Below, one piece after another: positions 52,106 to 62,402 of a stretch of 64,000 bases of DNA. A program made the position numbers and the translations under genes. The notes beneath the pieces were generated by a model. It worked only from the letters and a program-made list of their open reading frames with translations, had not been told where the DNA came from and made no database searches. The DNA comes from Marsupella aquatica (Eukaryota; Marchantiophyta), in NCBI GenBank assembly GCA_973895155.1, contig OZ316899.1, positions 1,054,001 to 1,118,000 on the forward strand. The letters run 5' to 3'. The first letter of the stretch is position 1. The number at the start of each line of letters is the position of its first letter.

Positions 52106-53212
52106 ATGGGTCCTAGTGGGAAGAGTGGATCTGCCGAGGCTAAAAGTCTCATGACAAGCCTCACGAACGCGATTTGGACAAGCGAAGACATTTGTGAAGA
52201 GGTCAAGTTCATCAAGAAACTGTGGTACTTCCGCGACGCCAGGTTATAGTCCAAGGATATGGCAGACTGTGAGTCTCCTATCCTTTGGGTCCAGATGCAA
52301 AAATCCGCAAAGGTTACTCTCTCATTTGGCCCCGTCGTTGGTGTGGCGATCTGTGAGTACTTGATTAGCCAGGGAGAGGCAAAAGTGTTGAAAGAGGGTC
52401 TGAGTTTCTTGACAATATGTGGAGGCAAGGGATTCACCTCTGTCATTGTCACCATGGAGAACTTTCTTGAGAAATCCCTTGAGAGTTACCCTGAAGACGC
52501 GCTTGTCGTGGAAGTTAGGTCAGCAAAAGTAATGAATCTTATGGGCCCAGCTTGGGTGTGCCAGTTTGTCCAAGATTGTGATCTCATCATGCTACTAAGG
52601 GTGAACGCAGAGTACAAGAGGCTCACAGGTGAAGAATTCAGACCCATCCGGAAAATAGTTATTAAGAGGCCTGGTTCTAACGGGAGTGGAGCTTCATCGG
52701 CAAAAAGCGCTGGAGGTACGGCTTTGGACGAGCCCAAAAGTGGTTCGGGGAAGGGAAGTGGCAGGGAGAAAGGGAGAGGGAGAGGGAACACCAGGGACAA
52801 TGTTGCTGGTCCCTCCAAGGGCGGGAGAAGCGGCAGCAGCAATCATCAATGTCATGTAGCCGGTGCAGGTATAGGCATTTCGGAAGCGCCTTACATAAAT
52901 GTAAACGAGAGTAGAGGATCTGAGCGATCGGGGCCATCTGGAGTCAGCGTTAAGAGAAAGAGAACAGGTTGGAGTTTATCCACAGCCCCGGAAGGAGTGG
53001 AAGCCCCGATCGATATGGAGCCTCCGGTGATTGACGAGCGTTTGCCTCGTTCAGATATACAAGCCGAGGTTCGATCGGTAAGTGCTACCAAACTTTGATT
53101 TTCTATTGATGAAAGAGGATTTCGATAAAAATCTCGTTGTTTCTTTTGTAATCTAATTTCAAACGGCATTTTCTAGATTGATGAAGAGGAGGAGACTGCT
53201 CTTTCGATGTAT

Positions 53213-53217
53213 GAGAC
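53213..53217. repeat. Target site duplication of solo LTR F (left)
   Basis: GAGAC, repeated at 55568-55572; both copies fall in the same reading-frame context (Glu-Thr) of the split exon. Confidence 0.75.
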
Positions 53218-55567
53218 TGTCACGCGATTGACATGGGTCTTAACACCAAAGACGTCACTATGGGTGCCAAAACCATCTCCTTGTACCTAAGGATCACGAA
53301 GGGATGTTGTGAAGGCCGGTAAACACCAATTTATGCCCTTAACACCAGACTATCATAGCAAAGCTCTATCACACATCACCCAAGCTCAATCCCAAGGAAC
53401 CAAGGTTGGGGATCAGATCTGCGCTCATGATAGTTCTGGTGAGAAGGGGTCTTCATATCGGGCCCGTACACACAGGGCCTAGCGCTACGATGCGCATAGG
53501 TCTATACGTATGCTTACTGTCATAGGTATGTTTCTATTCCGCCGCCGGAATGTACCCATAAACCAGTGACTCCTGACTGATTCCCAGCTTAGGGACTTCT
53601 AAGCCATTGCCCCACCACTCTGCCATTCCACTCTCAGCAATCAGAGCTGTGACAGCCCTCACCCAACCCACTTCAATGCACCCGGTACACCTCTCAGTGG
53701 CGCTGCTAGTCTCATCATACACTCAGATTGCCTCACACACACACACATCCATGAGAGAAATGAGGCCTGAAAGGAAAACTCAATTGGATTCAAAGATGTG
53801 CACAATAGTTCACTGAGAACACTTGATCCGAACACTAGGCCCGAAGGCTGTCTCCTCCAGATTGCGACGTGCTTGCCCTGCAAGCCCCGTGCTTGCCATG
53901 CAAGCTCAATCCTGAACTCAACCTCCTTCACTGCACTTCATTCTTGGGGGCACATACAGATCTCACACCTCCAATTCAGAACGTCAAGTTACGCATGCAT
54001 AGTTGACTCGACTTCAAAGCTGGTACCAGGCCTAACGGCGATCTACCCCAGACTGCAATGAGGCCCGGCCTCACGCTTGCCCTGCAAGCTCAGCTCTGGC
54101 CATAGATCCCTTAGTGCTCTCCACCAGACAAAGGCCGGGACTCCCCATGGGTCACGTAGCCTTGCCAGACTGAACTGTAAATGCTCCTCCTGCTGCCCCT
54201 TACTCAGTACCTCAGCCTCCCTAATGTGCCCACCGCAAATCGAATTGAAATCCTCCCCACGGTTTACAATCACCAATACATCACCTATCACCAAGGCTCT
54301 GTATCGGGGGAAAAGAACCCAGTTGTGCTGCCCACTAGAAAGAGCCACAATCCAGCTCGCAAACCTAGCAACCCGTTGTTGTGAAGCTTGGCTGATTACT
54401 CCCTGAGTAATAGCACAACCAAGCTCTCCCCAACACGCAGCGTCCAAGTCCAGCCTTGCTTGCACAGAGCTCCTCCCCGCTGCTCAGTCTAAGTGAGATC
54501 ACACAACTGAAGTCCCCCCCCATCTCTACCGGGGGGGGGCTGCTCTATATACTCTCATACTGAGCCCAAATGGCTGGGTACTACGCTGCTGGAGCCCCAT
54601 CCCAGCCCTAACAGAGCCGCCACTATCTCTAACTACTGAACCCTAACTCGCCGCTTTATTTCTATCTCGAATTGGCTATGTACTTCGGATTTGGCCCTCC
54701 TCCATGGTTTTCGTGAGCTTACGCCTCCTCTCCCGATTTCTGTATTCAACCATTTGCTGCGTGGATAGCAGCGTTGGAAGCGGCTTGAGCTCCTCTTTCC
54801 AATGAGGTCAATTATAGCCGATTTGGTCAAATACACAGAGAGTTATGCCCCCGCAACCGAGAGAGGGTACTCACTGCTGCGCTAACCCGAGTTACATAGC
54901 TAACCCGAGTTCGGCTAACCTAGCTATCCTATCTAACCCGAGTAGAGCTAACCCGTGGTCTCGGGTTAGGCCGCTACCCGCTATCCGCTAACCTAGCCTA
55001 AGCTGAGCCCGAACCCGAGCTTACCTATGCTAACCTGAGCCCGAGTTTAGGCTAACCCGAGTTCAATCTAATCCGAACCTAGGTTAAGCCTAAGCTGAAG
55101 CTGTGCTGACCTGAGCTAAGCTGAAGCCGTGCTCACCTGAGCTAAGCTGAAGCCGTGCTTACCTGAGCTAAGCTGAAGCCGTGCTCACATAAGCTAAGCC
55201 GTGGTCGAGCTTGGGTTAACCCGAAACTGAAGCCGAATCCGCTAATTCCGGCCATAAGTTAACCCGTCACACTAATCAGGCCGTATCTCTCTTAATACAC
55301 CTCCGTTTCCCGAGTGTTTTATATCGATTTTACTCGCCTTGACCAGATCTTTCCAATGCTCTTTACAGATCCGGATTTGGTGACATATTGAAAGAAACAT
55401 GGTCGTCGACCACCCGCGACATAGTTTTTATTTCCCTACTCTTAACGCCATGATTGCCCTTATTCTTGCCATCTTGCTAATTGTTATGTAATATCAATAG
55501 CTACTCCTTGCATACAGCAACCTACTTAATCAGATTACAAAATAAGGACCATGTCATTGGCGTCACA
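53218..55567 (-). mobile_element. Solo LTR of an A/B-related family without an ORF (family F, 2350 bp)
   Basis: Bounded by TGTCACGC and GGCGTCACA with GAGAC on both sides. Parts align in order with the U5-side of the A/B LTR in minus orientation. Examples are the TTCCGCCGCCGGAA block at 53534, the GGGACTTCTAAGCC block at 53590, a CACACA stretch near 53734, the GAGGCCCGGCCTCACGC and CCGGGACTCCCC blocks near 54060-54145, and a C8/G9 tract near 54517-54537. No long LTR ORF is present. The two ends also match each other as imperfect inverted repeats for about 20 bases, more than usual for an LTR. It is inserted in the coding exon between intron 1 and the ParB-like domain. Confidence 0.7.
54880..55205. 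repeat. Short tandem repeats inside solo LTR F
   Basis: GCTAACCCGAGTT-type words recur from 54880 to 55080. A cleaner 26-bp repeat (CTGAGCTAAGCTGAAGCCGTGCTCAC) then starts at 55111, 55137 and 55163. A simple-sequence expansion within the LTR, not coding. Confidence 0.7.
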
Positions 55568-55572
55568 GAGAC

Positions 55573-56600
55573 TGACGCCATCAAAGCGAAGCTCAGTCTG
55601 CTGATGCAGCGAAGGGTTCAAAGGACAACTGTCCTCTTGCATGTCGACAATTTAATTTTTGATGAAGCTGGAGAGAAGTCAACTTTGATCAGACCAGTGG
55701 ACAAATTGCATGTGGAGAATATCAAGATTCTTCTAAGGAAAAACCCCACTAACTTCAGCGCACCGTTTGTGTTGTGTGTGGATCCTGAGGATTGTCCCAC
55801 AATCGAGGATTGGGACATTCTAAAGTCCAGAGTATGGAAGTATAGAATTATTGGAGGAAATCATGGTGCTCGGGCAAAGGCCGAGTTGTATAAAATGTAT
55901 GGGAAGCAGATTTATGGTGAGCTGGAAGCTTGGGTATACGCAGGACTTACCAAGTCGAAGGTCCGGAAGTTGGGCTTCCAGCACAATTATGACCAGGAGT
56001 ATAGGAAGAACATGAGTCATATCGATAGAGTTCGTGCGTGCCACAATATCTTTGTTGAAATGGATGTAGGATCAAACAAGGATGTTCGCGAAGCTTGTTG
56101 TCGGGAATGTATGCTGGAATACACTCTTGGTGTTCGTGACAGCATGGCCAAACATGACCCAACGTTCCAGATTGCTTTTCAAACGGGTGAAATTTGGGAT
56201 CTTCCGGAGAAAGTTTTCCAGATGTGGGAGAAGGGGACTGTCTTGGGACAACCCAAAAAGATTGTGGCAACAACAAATGCAAAGGGAAAGGTTAAACCTT
56301 TAATGTTGAAAGAGATTAAAATGAATAAACTTGCAGGTGACCTCAATTTAAATACTTTTTGAGGTCTTCAAGGACAGTCAACTAAGGAGCATGTTAAGCG
56401 GCTCTTGAATAGGGTCATTGGGAAAGTGATCACCTTGGATCAAATGCACAAGGAATGGGAAAAGCTAAAAAAAATCCAAGGTGAAGAAATTATTCTTGCA
56501 GATATTTGGGCAGCCCGATTGGGCAACGTGCAGAGAAATGTTTCCAAATGAGATGGATGTTTCCGTCCTGGGAACATGGGTAGAGAAGTTGAGCGAAGCG
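55573..56600 (+). pseudogene. ParB-like domain exon of the methyltransferase gene
   Basis: The reading is open from the right target duplication to a TGA at 56360-56362 (tail KMNKLAGDLNLNTF) and resumes after it (GLQGQSTKEHVKRLL). The key segment is WKYRIIGGNHGARAKAELYKMYG at about 55838-55906. Its GGNHGARA resembles the GGxxRxxA signature of ParB/sulfiredoxin-fold proteins, which in phages and bacteria often sit next to or fused to DNA methyltransferases. A cysteine-containing helical part follows (REACCRECMLEYTLG). The frame slips near 56535, where VQRN passes into REMFPNEMDVSVLG, before the donor site at 56601. The ParB assignment rests on a short motif and the neighbouring domain. Confidence 0.55.
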
Positions 56601-56620
56601 GTAAGCACCCATCTCTCCCC

Positions 56621-56833
56621 GAGATTTTTATCGGCCTTGCCATTCCATTAGTAGATTTTTGCATTCCTTGTTCCATTCAAAAATCATCGCGAGATTTTTA
56701 TCGGCCTTGCCATTCCATCAGTACATTTTTGCATAACTCGTTTCATTCAAAAATCATCCTGAGATTTTTATCGGCTTTTATATTCGTTAAGCGATTTCAT
56801 TCTGATTGGAATTCTGTGCGACCTTTGTTACAG
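56621..56833. repeat. Three 70-bp tandem units inside an intron
   Basis: Units start at 56621, 56691 and 56761 with GAGATTTTTATCGGC, followed by CTTGCCATTCCAT. They fill most of the 233-bp intron 56601-56833. The TTTATCGG plus CATTCC pair is the half-palindrome form of the motif dispersed elsewhere in this region. Confidence 0.8.
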
Positions 56834-57940
56834 CTGAAGATTGGGTCAAAGCGGAAAAATAAAGTTGTTCCGCCTGTGCAATATAATTTGATGGGGGAGG
56901 TTATTGTTCCCTCCGCTGACATCCCGTATGTGTTCAAGAATTTTGTGCTTGCTGCAATTGATCGGTACAACCGGCTCCAGGCACTAGGCGAGGACGCACG
57001 AGAAGCCGTGGAGCAAATATGGAAAAATGCTGACGGAGATTCTTTCCCTTACTATCTCCATGTTGGGGATGTTCAAATTTTGGATTCTTTTGTGGAGGCA
57101 AAACCTTACACTCTTGCCGTCGCCGACATTCCGTATGGTTTTAATGCGCCTGGTTCGGAGTTTGATGAAGTGTCCTTCACGGAAAAGAACGTTGTAGATA
57201 TGGTGAGAAGTTTTTCGAACATGATAGCTGCTAAGCAGTGGAGGTTTGTTGTGATCCATTCATTACAGCAAACAAATATGGTCATGTCTGCACTCGAGAC
57301 TGTGTGCAACTGTGGGGTTGAGTCTGGAATTTGGGAGAAGACCAACATTCATGAGCATCCCGCTGGTGCTCGATTGGCGTGGGGTTTTGAAAACTGGTCG
57401 ATGGGATTCTACAGCGAGGAAGGCATCCGAAACATGAACATGTACAATTTCCAACCGGATGAGTCTCGCATCAATATCATCAAGGTTCCATGTGTAACCA
57501 AAAAGTCTGTTGATCCGTTGGGCTATGTTGTGAACCCGTACCAAAAGCCTGTTGGTTTGGGTGCTTGATTCGTTACTAATTTCTCGGAGAAAAATGACTC
57601 GGTTATGGATCTTTGCTGCGGAACCGGATCCATGTTAGTTGCGGCTCTTCTCAATTCTAGCCAGGGTTGTGCAGTCGATAAAAGTGCTACGCAAATTGAT
57701 TTTGTGAGACATCGGATTATGACTCTAGAGTCAAACTGGAATTTATACGATGAAGCACAGATTGAAGGGCAAGGCTGCGAAGGTCTAGAGATTCAACCAC
57801 CGATTGGAGGCCAATTGGGAACATTGGGGACTTTGACTTTCACTGTTGAAGTCGTGAAGGAGGTCGAGAATGAAGAAGAAGCTGAAGAACCTCCCAGAAC
57901 GCCTAATGAGGATGATCTCAATGACATGTTACTGGATTAG
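56834..57940 (+). pseudogene. DNA methyltransferase exon (beta-class order)
   Basis: Two methyltransferase signatures are visible. DIPYGF at 57125-57142 (LAVADIPYGFNAP) is a variant of catalytic motif IV, DPPY. DLCCGTGS at 57608-57631 is the SAM-binding motif I, followed by an acidic strand end (GCAVDKS). Motif IV before motif I is the order of beta-class N6-adenine or N4-cytosine DNA methyltransferases. Between them is a region of about 140 residues (NMYNFQPDE and HPAGARLAWGFENW segments) that could recognise DNA or be a diverged linker. A TGA at 57566-57568, where Trp would fit, separates the two motifs. The last 60 residues are glutamate-rich. The Ile in DIPY is unusual and may alter activity. 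Confidence 0.6.
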
Positions 57941-58410
57941 GAAATTGTTATCTGGTTGTATGATAGTTAGGTTAGGTTAGGTTAGTTTAGGTTATGTTAG
58001 ATTATGTTAGTCCCACTTCTCAATATTTGGAGAATGGAGTGTGATAAATTTATCGCAATTACGTTTGAACCCGATAAATTTATTGGACATTGCATTCTAC
58101 TCCCTTGTTTGTCACGGTGTTCTAGTTGGGGGAATGGAGTTGTCGATAATCTTATCGGACTTTGCATTCCACACTCTAGCTATTCCACTCCCTTATTGTC
58201 ACGATGTTCTAGCTGGGGGAATGGAGTTGTCGATAATATTATTGAACTTTGCATTCCACGCTCTAGCTAGTTAGTCATTACAATCAATTTAAAAAAAGAT
58301 ATAATTATAGCTTCGGAGAACAACATAGTCCCAGATGTTCACGACTGCGACCATCCTCGTGGGAATGATAACCAGCTTAACGATAACCATTATAACTTAA
58401 AACCTTTACA
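57941..58410. other. Convergent intergenic region with palindromic motifs
   Basis: Separates the plus-strand methyltransferase gene from the minus-strand gene ending at 58411. A GTTAGGTTAG-type microrepeat at 57966-58011 is followed by four GATAAATTTATC-type motifs (near 58041, 58070, 58143 and 58230), most followed by TTGCATTCC. The last two lie in an 87-bp direct repeat beginning at 58111 and 58198. No coding frame. Confidence 0.55.
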
Positions 58411-61394
58411 CTAGCTTCTACTATCAACGACTACACTGTCCATCATTGCATTTTGAATGATTTGTCTTGTTTGTACAGGGAGAGTACTATTTGCCAATAA
58501 CGCAAAGTTATACGCATAAACTGCAATTTCTGCTAGGGACAGTTCATCCTCCAGTACTTTGTTAGACGAAGCCTCTTTCTCCGGATAATATCTGCCTTCA
58601 ATTGCAGACTCCTCTTCCAAATCTATTGCATACCAAGTGATTTTAATTTGCTCGGGGATGTCGTTAATTTTTGTGAGAATCTCAGTCACTTTTGCCATCC
58701 AGAATGGTCTTCCCTTTGGATCCTGATGGGCTGCTACACATATCATTGCAAATTTAGTATTCACCTCTAGATCCTTGAAGTCTCCAATTTCCGTGACTTT
58801 TCTCCAACTTCCGGAATACATGACTGTCCTCACACCCGCTATTTCATCAACCAAGATAGGTTCCATTGCTGCTTCCGTAGGATTGGTCGTAGGTTCTCTC
58901 TATACATTTACCTTGGGCCAACTCCAATCAAAACTCCATTGTGCAGGTTTCAGGTGGTGCTGAATCACTTCTTTTTGTTTGTAAAAAAAATGACCCCACC
59001 ATAGCCGATCTTCATCGTCAAAGTAATTGAATCCATCTTCAATTGCTCTCCAATACTTTTGAAGAGTTGAAAAATGATTTTGCACTGCCCGCTCGTCTTG
59101 TTCCTCAGTATCATTCTCTTGATCATCATTGTCTCTTGTCGCTCTCGTGGTCGACTTCAATGCCATTTGTGGTGCGACCCACATTCCAAATGAAGGAATG
59201 TACCAAACAAATTCCACGGGCTCCCCCCAATCTATTGTCGTGGAAAGATGTTTGGCATGGAAGATAGACCGAGCACTCCCATCTTCGAGTACTATGGTAA
59301 TCCAAAATTGTTTCTGAGCACTTATGCCGTGGAGAGTACACAGAATTTGACCATCCATATCCTTGTCATTTGCTTGATCCTTGTCAGACACAAATTTTTG
59401 AAATTGGCAACCTCATCGACAAAAAATATTTTTTCCGTAGGATTGTAGGATTCCTCTATGATTGCGGAAAGAGTGTCCAATCGAAAAGCTTTTCGCTTGT
59501 TCAATTTTGAAGAAAACTTGCTAAACATTTGATCAATTTGGTCATGGGTGTGCCCAACCAACAGAAAACCAACCTTTATTTTTTGGAAAACACCTATCTC
59601 CACCAACATGTTTAAATATGCCATAAAATATTTATTCTTGTTTTCCCGAGCAGTGTTATCAAGGTGGAGGTAAAGCACTGGAGGAGCGGACCTTCCCAGG
59701 TATTCAGAATATGCTGAATAACATGGATGGTCAGGTTGCTATCATTGTGAATATTTGGATAGTTCAAAAAAACATTTGAACTCAATTGTTTGTTGAAGAT
59801 CAAACAACCCACTACGTGTACAGGGATGAAATACTTCTCATCCGTATTCTTCGGACACCAAATGAAATGAGATAACTCTGTCTGCTTTTGATCCATTCCA
59901 TCAATACACATGCCCAAATATTTCTCTGGACTCTTGTAACATTTGCTCTGGTGCTTTGCTAACTTATCCCTCTCCACTGCTTGTGCCTTCCGATGCTCGT
60001 TTAGCAATGTTGAGAATTTTCCTAGAATAATAAAAATGTTTAGAACTTTGCTGGCCTGACAGCGATAAATTTATCGGGTTCAGTATTCAAACACTTGATT
60101 CGATAACCGTAATGTTAAACCGTGACAACGATAAATTTATCGGGATAAGTATTCAAACAATATATTCACACATTACCAAAGAAGAAGCATGGGAATACTC
60201 AACCCGATAAAATTATCGGGGATAAGTATTCAAACTGTTCAAATGATATATTCACACACATTACCAAAGAAGAAGCATGGGAATACTCAACCCGATAAAA
60301 TTATCGGGGATAAGTATTCAAACTGTTCAAATGATATATTCAAACACATTACCAAAGAAGAAGCATGGGAATACTCAACCCGATAAAATTATCGGGAGTA
60401 ACACACGGGTTTAGAAACTTACTCTTTTTTGCTTCAACTGTTGCCTTATCACGAAGTGCTTTGAATTCAGTACACGGGGCGTAGGTGGAGAAACGACTCC
60501 TTTTGGGGATGCGCACGTTAGGAAACTCCTTGTTCCAAATGCAAACAAACCACGAATATGTCACGCCTTGTTCTTGGCGCATTAGAGTTTTAGAGTGGAA
60601 GGCATCAAAACTTCTGTTTTTGTCCAATTGTCAGGTAAATGAAAGATATCCTTGTTGGGGAGACTCTCTACATTTGTGGTAAAAAAATCATCCAGCCACT
60701 GAACAAGACCAAGATGTGCGGTCAATTTTTCTCTACAAAATGTATCGATCTGTATCCGAGAAAACATGTTCTTCAAGATTTTTTGGAGACAATTATTTCC
60801 TAGGGAAAATAATTTCTTAAAACCACTCCGACAAAAGGATCTACCGCTAACTGAGTAACCACTTGCACCGGCATGCCCACCCTTCACACATCCTCTTAGA
60901 AGTACGTTCTTCTCTTGGTAGGATAGCCCATAGTAATATGTGCGTTGTTTTGTCACATCCTGTAGACCCAAATTCCTCAGACAAAAATTATCACAACATG
61001 GATACTTATAAATTTCTTTCATTTTGTTTCTATTCAATTTATCATTTATCACATTGTCTTTCCTAGTAATCCGGTCTCTATCTTTTTTACTAGGCTCATT
61101 TGACTTCTCTATAGACTGAAATCCGATGAGAACATTGGCATTTTCCTCTCCTTTAGGTACCTTGCGAATAGATGCATCACTCTCTGTTGAGCTACCATCC
61201 TCCACAGATCTCCTCGACGCATTTAGAGGGGCACTAAAAAGGTGACTAAAACTATTCCCTTCTACAGCTCCTTCTAAACATTCAGACACAACTTGTGCTA
61301 TGATATCAGATTCTCTATCTCCTTCCTGATCTTTGTCCTCTGATCCACTTGACTCATCTAAAAACACAATTGGACTCCGTGGCTGTCTATACAT
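58411..61394 (-). pseudogene. DUF7869-like (D-MDQ ... GHTHxxIDQ) protein gene, frameshifted
   Basis: From an ATG at 61394 the product has a Ser/Asp-rich N-terminus. A Cys-rich segment follows (YPCCDNFCLRNLG, then a G-x-S-x-C-rich block typical of the N-terminus of these proteins), then WFVCIWNKEFPNV. After a 401-bp intron (60022-60422, donor AGAGTAAGT, acceptor TTCTAG) come the motifs CIDGMDQKQTELSHF, YLHLDNTARENKN and LVGHTHDQIDQMFSK, which define a eukaryotic family that resembles RNase H-fold transposases. The C-terminus has a Tudor- or BAH-like HQDPKGRPFWMAKV segment. Single-base losses near 60606, 59682 and 59395 and a TAG at 58900-58902 break it. All three shifts lose one base, two of them at T-runs (coding strand). 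That fits decay but also assembly error. Confidence 0.6.
60060..60405. repeat. Intronic palindromes and 88-bp tandem repeat
   Basis: Within the intron 60022-60422 there are five palindromic cores. Two GATAAATTTATCGGG cores lie near 60062 and 60130, and three CCCGATAAAATTATCGGG cores near 60203, 60291 and 60378. The last three belong to an 88-bp unit starting at 60181, 60269 and 60357. Each of the first four is followed by an AAGTATTCAAA or CAGTATTCAAA segment. Confidence 0.85.
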
Positions 61395-62402
61395 AACCCA
61401 AACGCCACCATCACAAAACTGAAATTTTGTTTGTTTTGTATCTATTGGACATAAGAGTGATTGCTACAAATGGCTATGTCCAATTTATGTTTTATGCATG
61501 ACACCATGCCATCTTAATATACTATAACAAATTCATCTATTTTATATCCGTATGATGTCTATGCAATGCTGAAAGTTTATTTAATTACATTATGAAACAT
61601 ATATACTTTTGATGTAGATTTGCTATTGACATTTTAATTTATTTGATATAAACCTTATGTTCCATCTATAATTGGTGTGTAAACTACACATATATAACTA
61701 TCATAAATTTTCGACCAAATAAGCTTAAAAAACTTTTGAATTCAAAAACTTTGGAGGAAATATTTAACCAAAATAAGCAGTGAAAGATTTCCACAAAATT
61801 TTCATAGATATTAAAGTAAGGAGAAAGGGAAAACTTTATTTCAATAAACTTTGTTCCTCTAAACTACATAGTATTTCGTAGAGTAGTGCTTTGTCAGCCA
61901 GTTTTGTTTGACTGTTTCTAGAGATAACCTAATTCCATTAAAGTGTCAACATGTGAGATACCACAGCCGGTTGGAGACATTCACCGGTGGTAACCTTTGA
62001 AAGACCTCATTGCCAGAACATATTTGCAACTAACTACCCTTTTGCTCAGTCTGAAGACAAAAAATTGTCAGCTGGTACATGCCGCTCCACAGAAACCTCA
62101 ACATGAGCATATTCATCTATTCGAAGGCCAACAGCAAAAGCTGCTGCACGGCTCTTTCCTATCTCTTGCACAGAAAGAGGACTGGCCTTGAGTTGCTTCT
62201 TGATGCTAACTCCATCCTGTGAACCCAACAATTATGTGAGAAAAGCAAATCACACATGAAGACTCAATTACCTCTCCTGTCAAATGAATCCAGATCAAAA
62301 ATTATCAACAGCATACACCTGGCAGGCTGACTCAAAACACAAATAAACAGAAGCGATATATAAAGGCTACAAGATATAGTACCTGCATTGCATGGTCCAC
62401 CA
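61395..62402. other. AT-rich intergenic region
   Basis: Strongly AT-rich from 61440 to 61960, with no frame of note. At 62046-62231 (minus) a segment reading DGVSIKKQLKASPLSVQEIG follows a CACAG acceptor and could be a 3' exon of the gene at 62403 or of another gene; it has no recognised family. Confidence 0.4.

Larger units (their letters stand above)
52106..57940 (+). pseudogene. ParB-like / DNA methyltransferase gene, multi-exon, broken
   Basis: A eukaryotic gene with at least three exons: 52106-53077, 53177-56600 (interrupted by a solo LTR at 53218-55567) and 56834-57940. Introns have GTAAGT/TTCTAG and GTAAGC/TTACAG ends. Exon 1 encodes an unrecognised domain of about 180 residues (LTICGGKGFTSVIVTMENF) and a Gly/Ser/Lys-rich linker with KRKR. 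Exon 2 carries a ParB-like motif and exon 3 a DNA methyltransferase. Removing the LTR with one copy of its target duplication restores the frame (ALSMYET then DAIKAKL). Lesions: TAG at 52247, TGA at 56360, a shift near 56535 and TGA at 57566. Both TGAs could be former Trp codons. Intact, it would exceed 900 residues and would probably act on DNA in the nucleus. Whether it is a host gene or belongs to a mobile element is unresolved. Confidence 0.65.

Noticed and set aside
54880-55205. Satellite or telomere-like repeat
   Set aside because: Units are imperfect, short-ranged and confined to solo LTR F; no telomere-type motif is present.
53218-55567. Interpretation of the 2.35 kb insertion as a DNA transposon because its ends are inverted repeats
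   Set aside because: Internal blocks align in order with A/B LTRs and the target duplication is 5 bp, so a solo LTR is simpler; kept as an open alternative in the findings.
52106-57940. Alternative genetic code with TGA read as Trp
   Set aside because: TAG stops, a frameshift and an LTR insertion also break this gene. Intact genes in the window (element B gag-pol ends in TGA) use TGA as a terminator.
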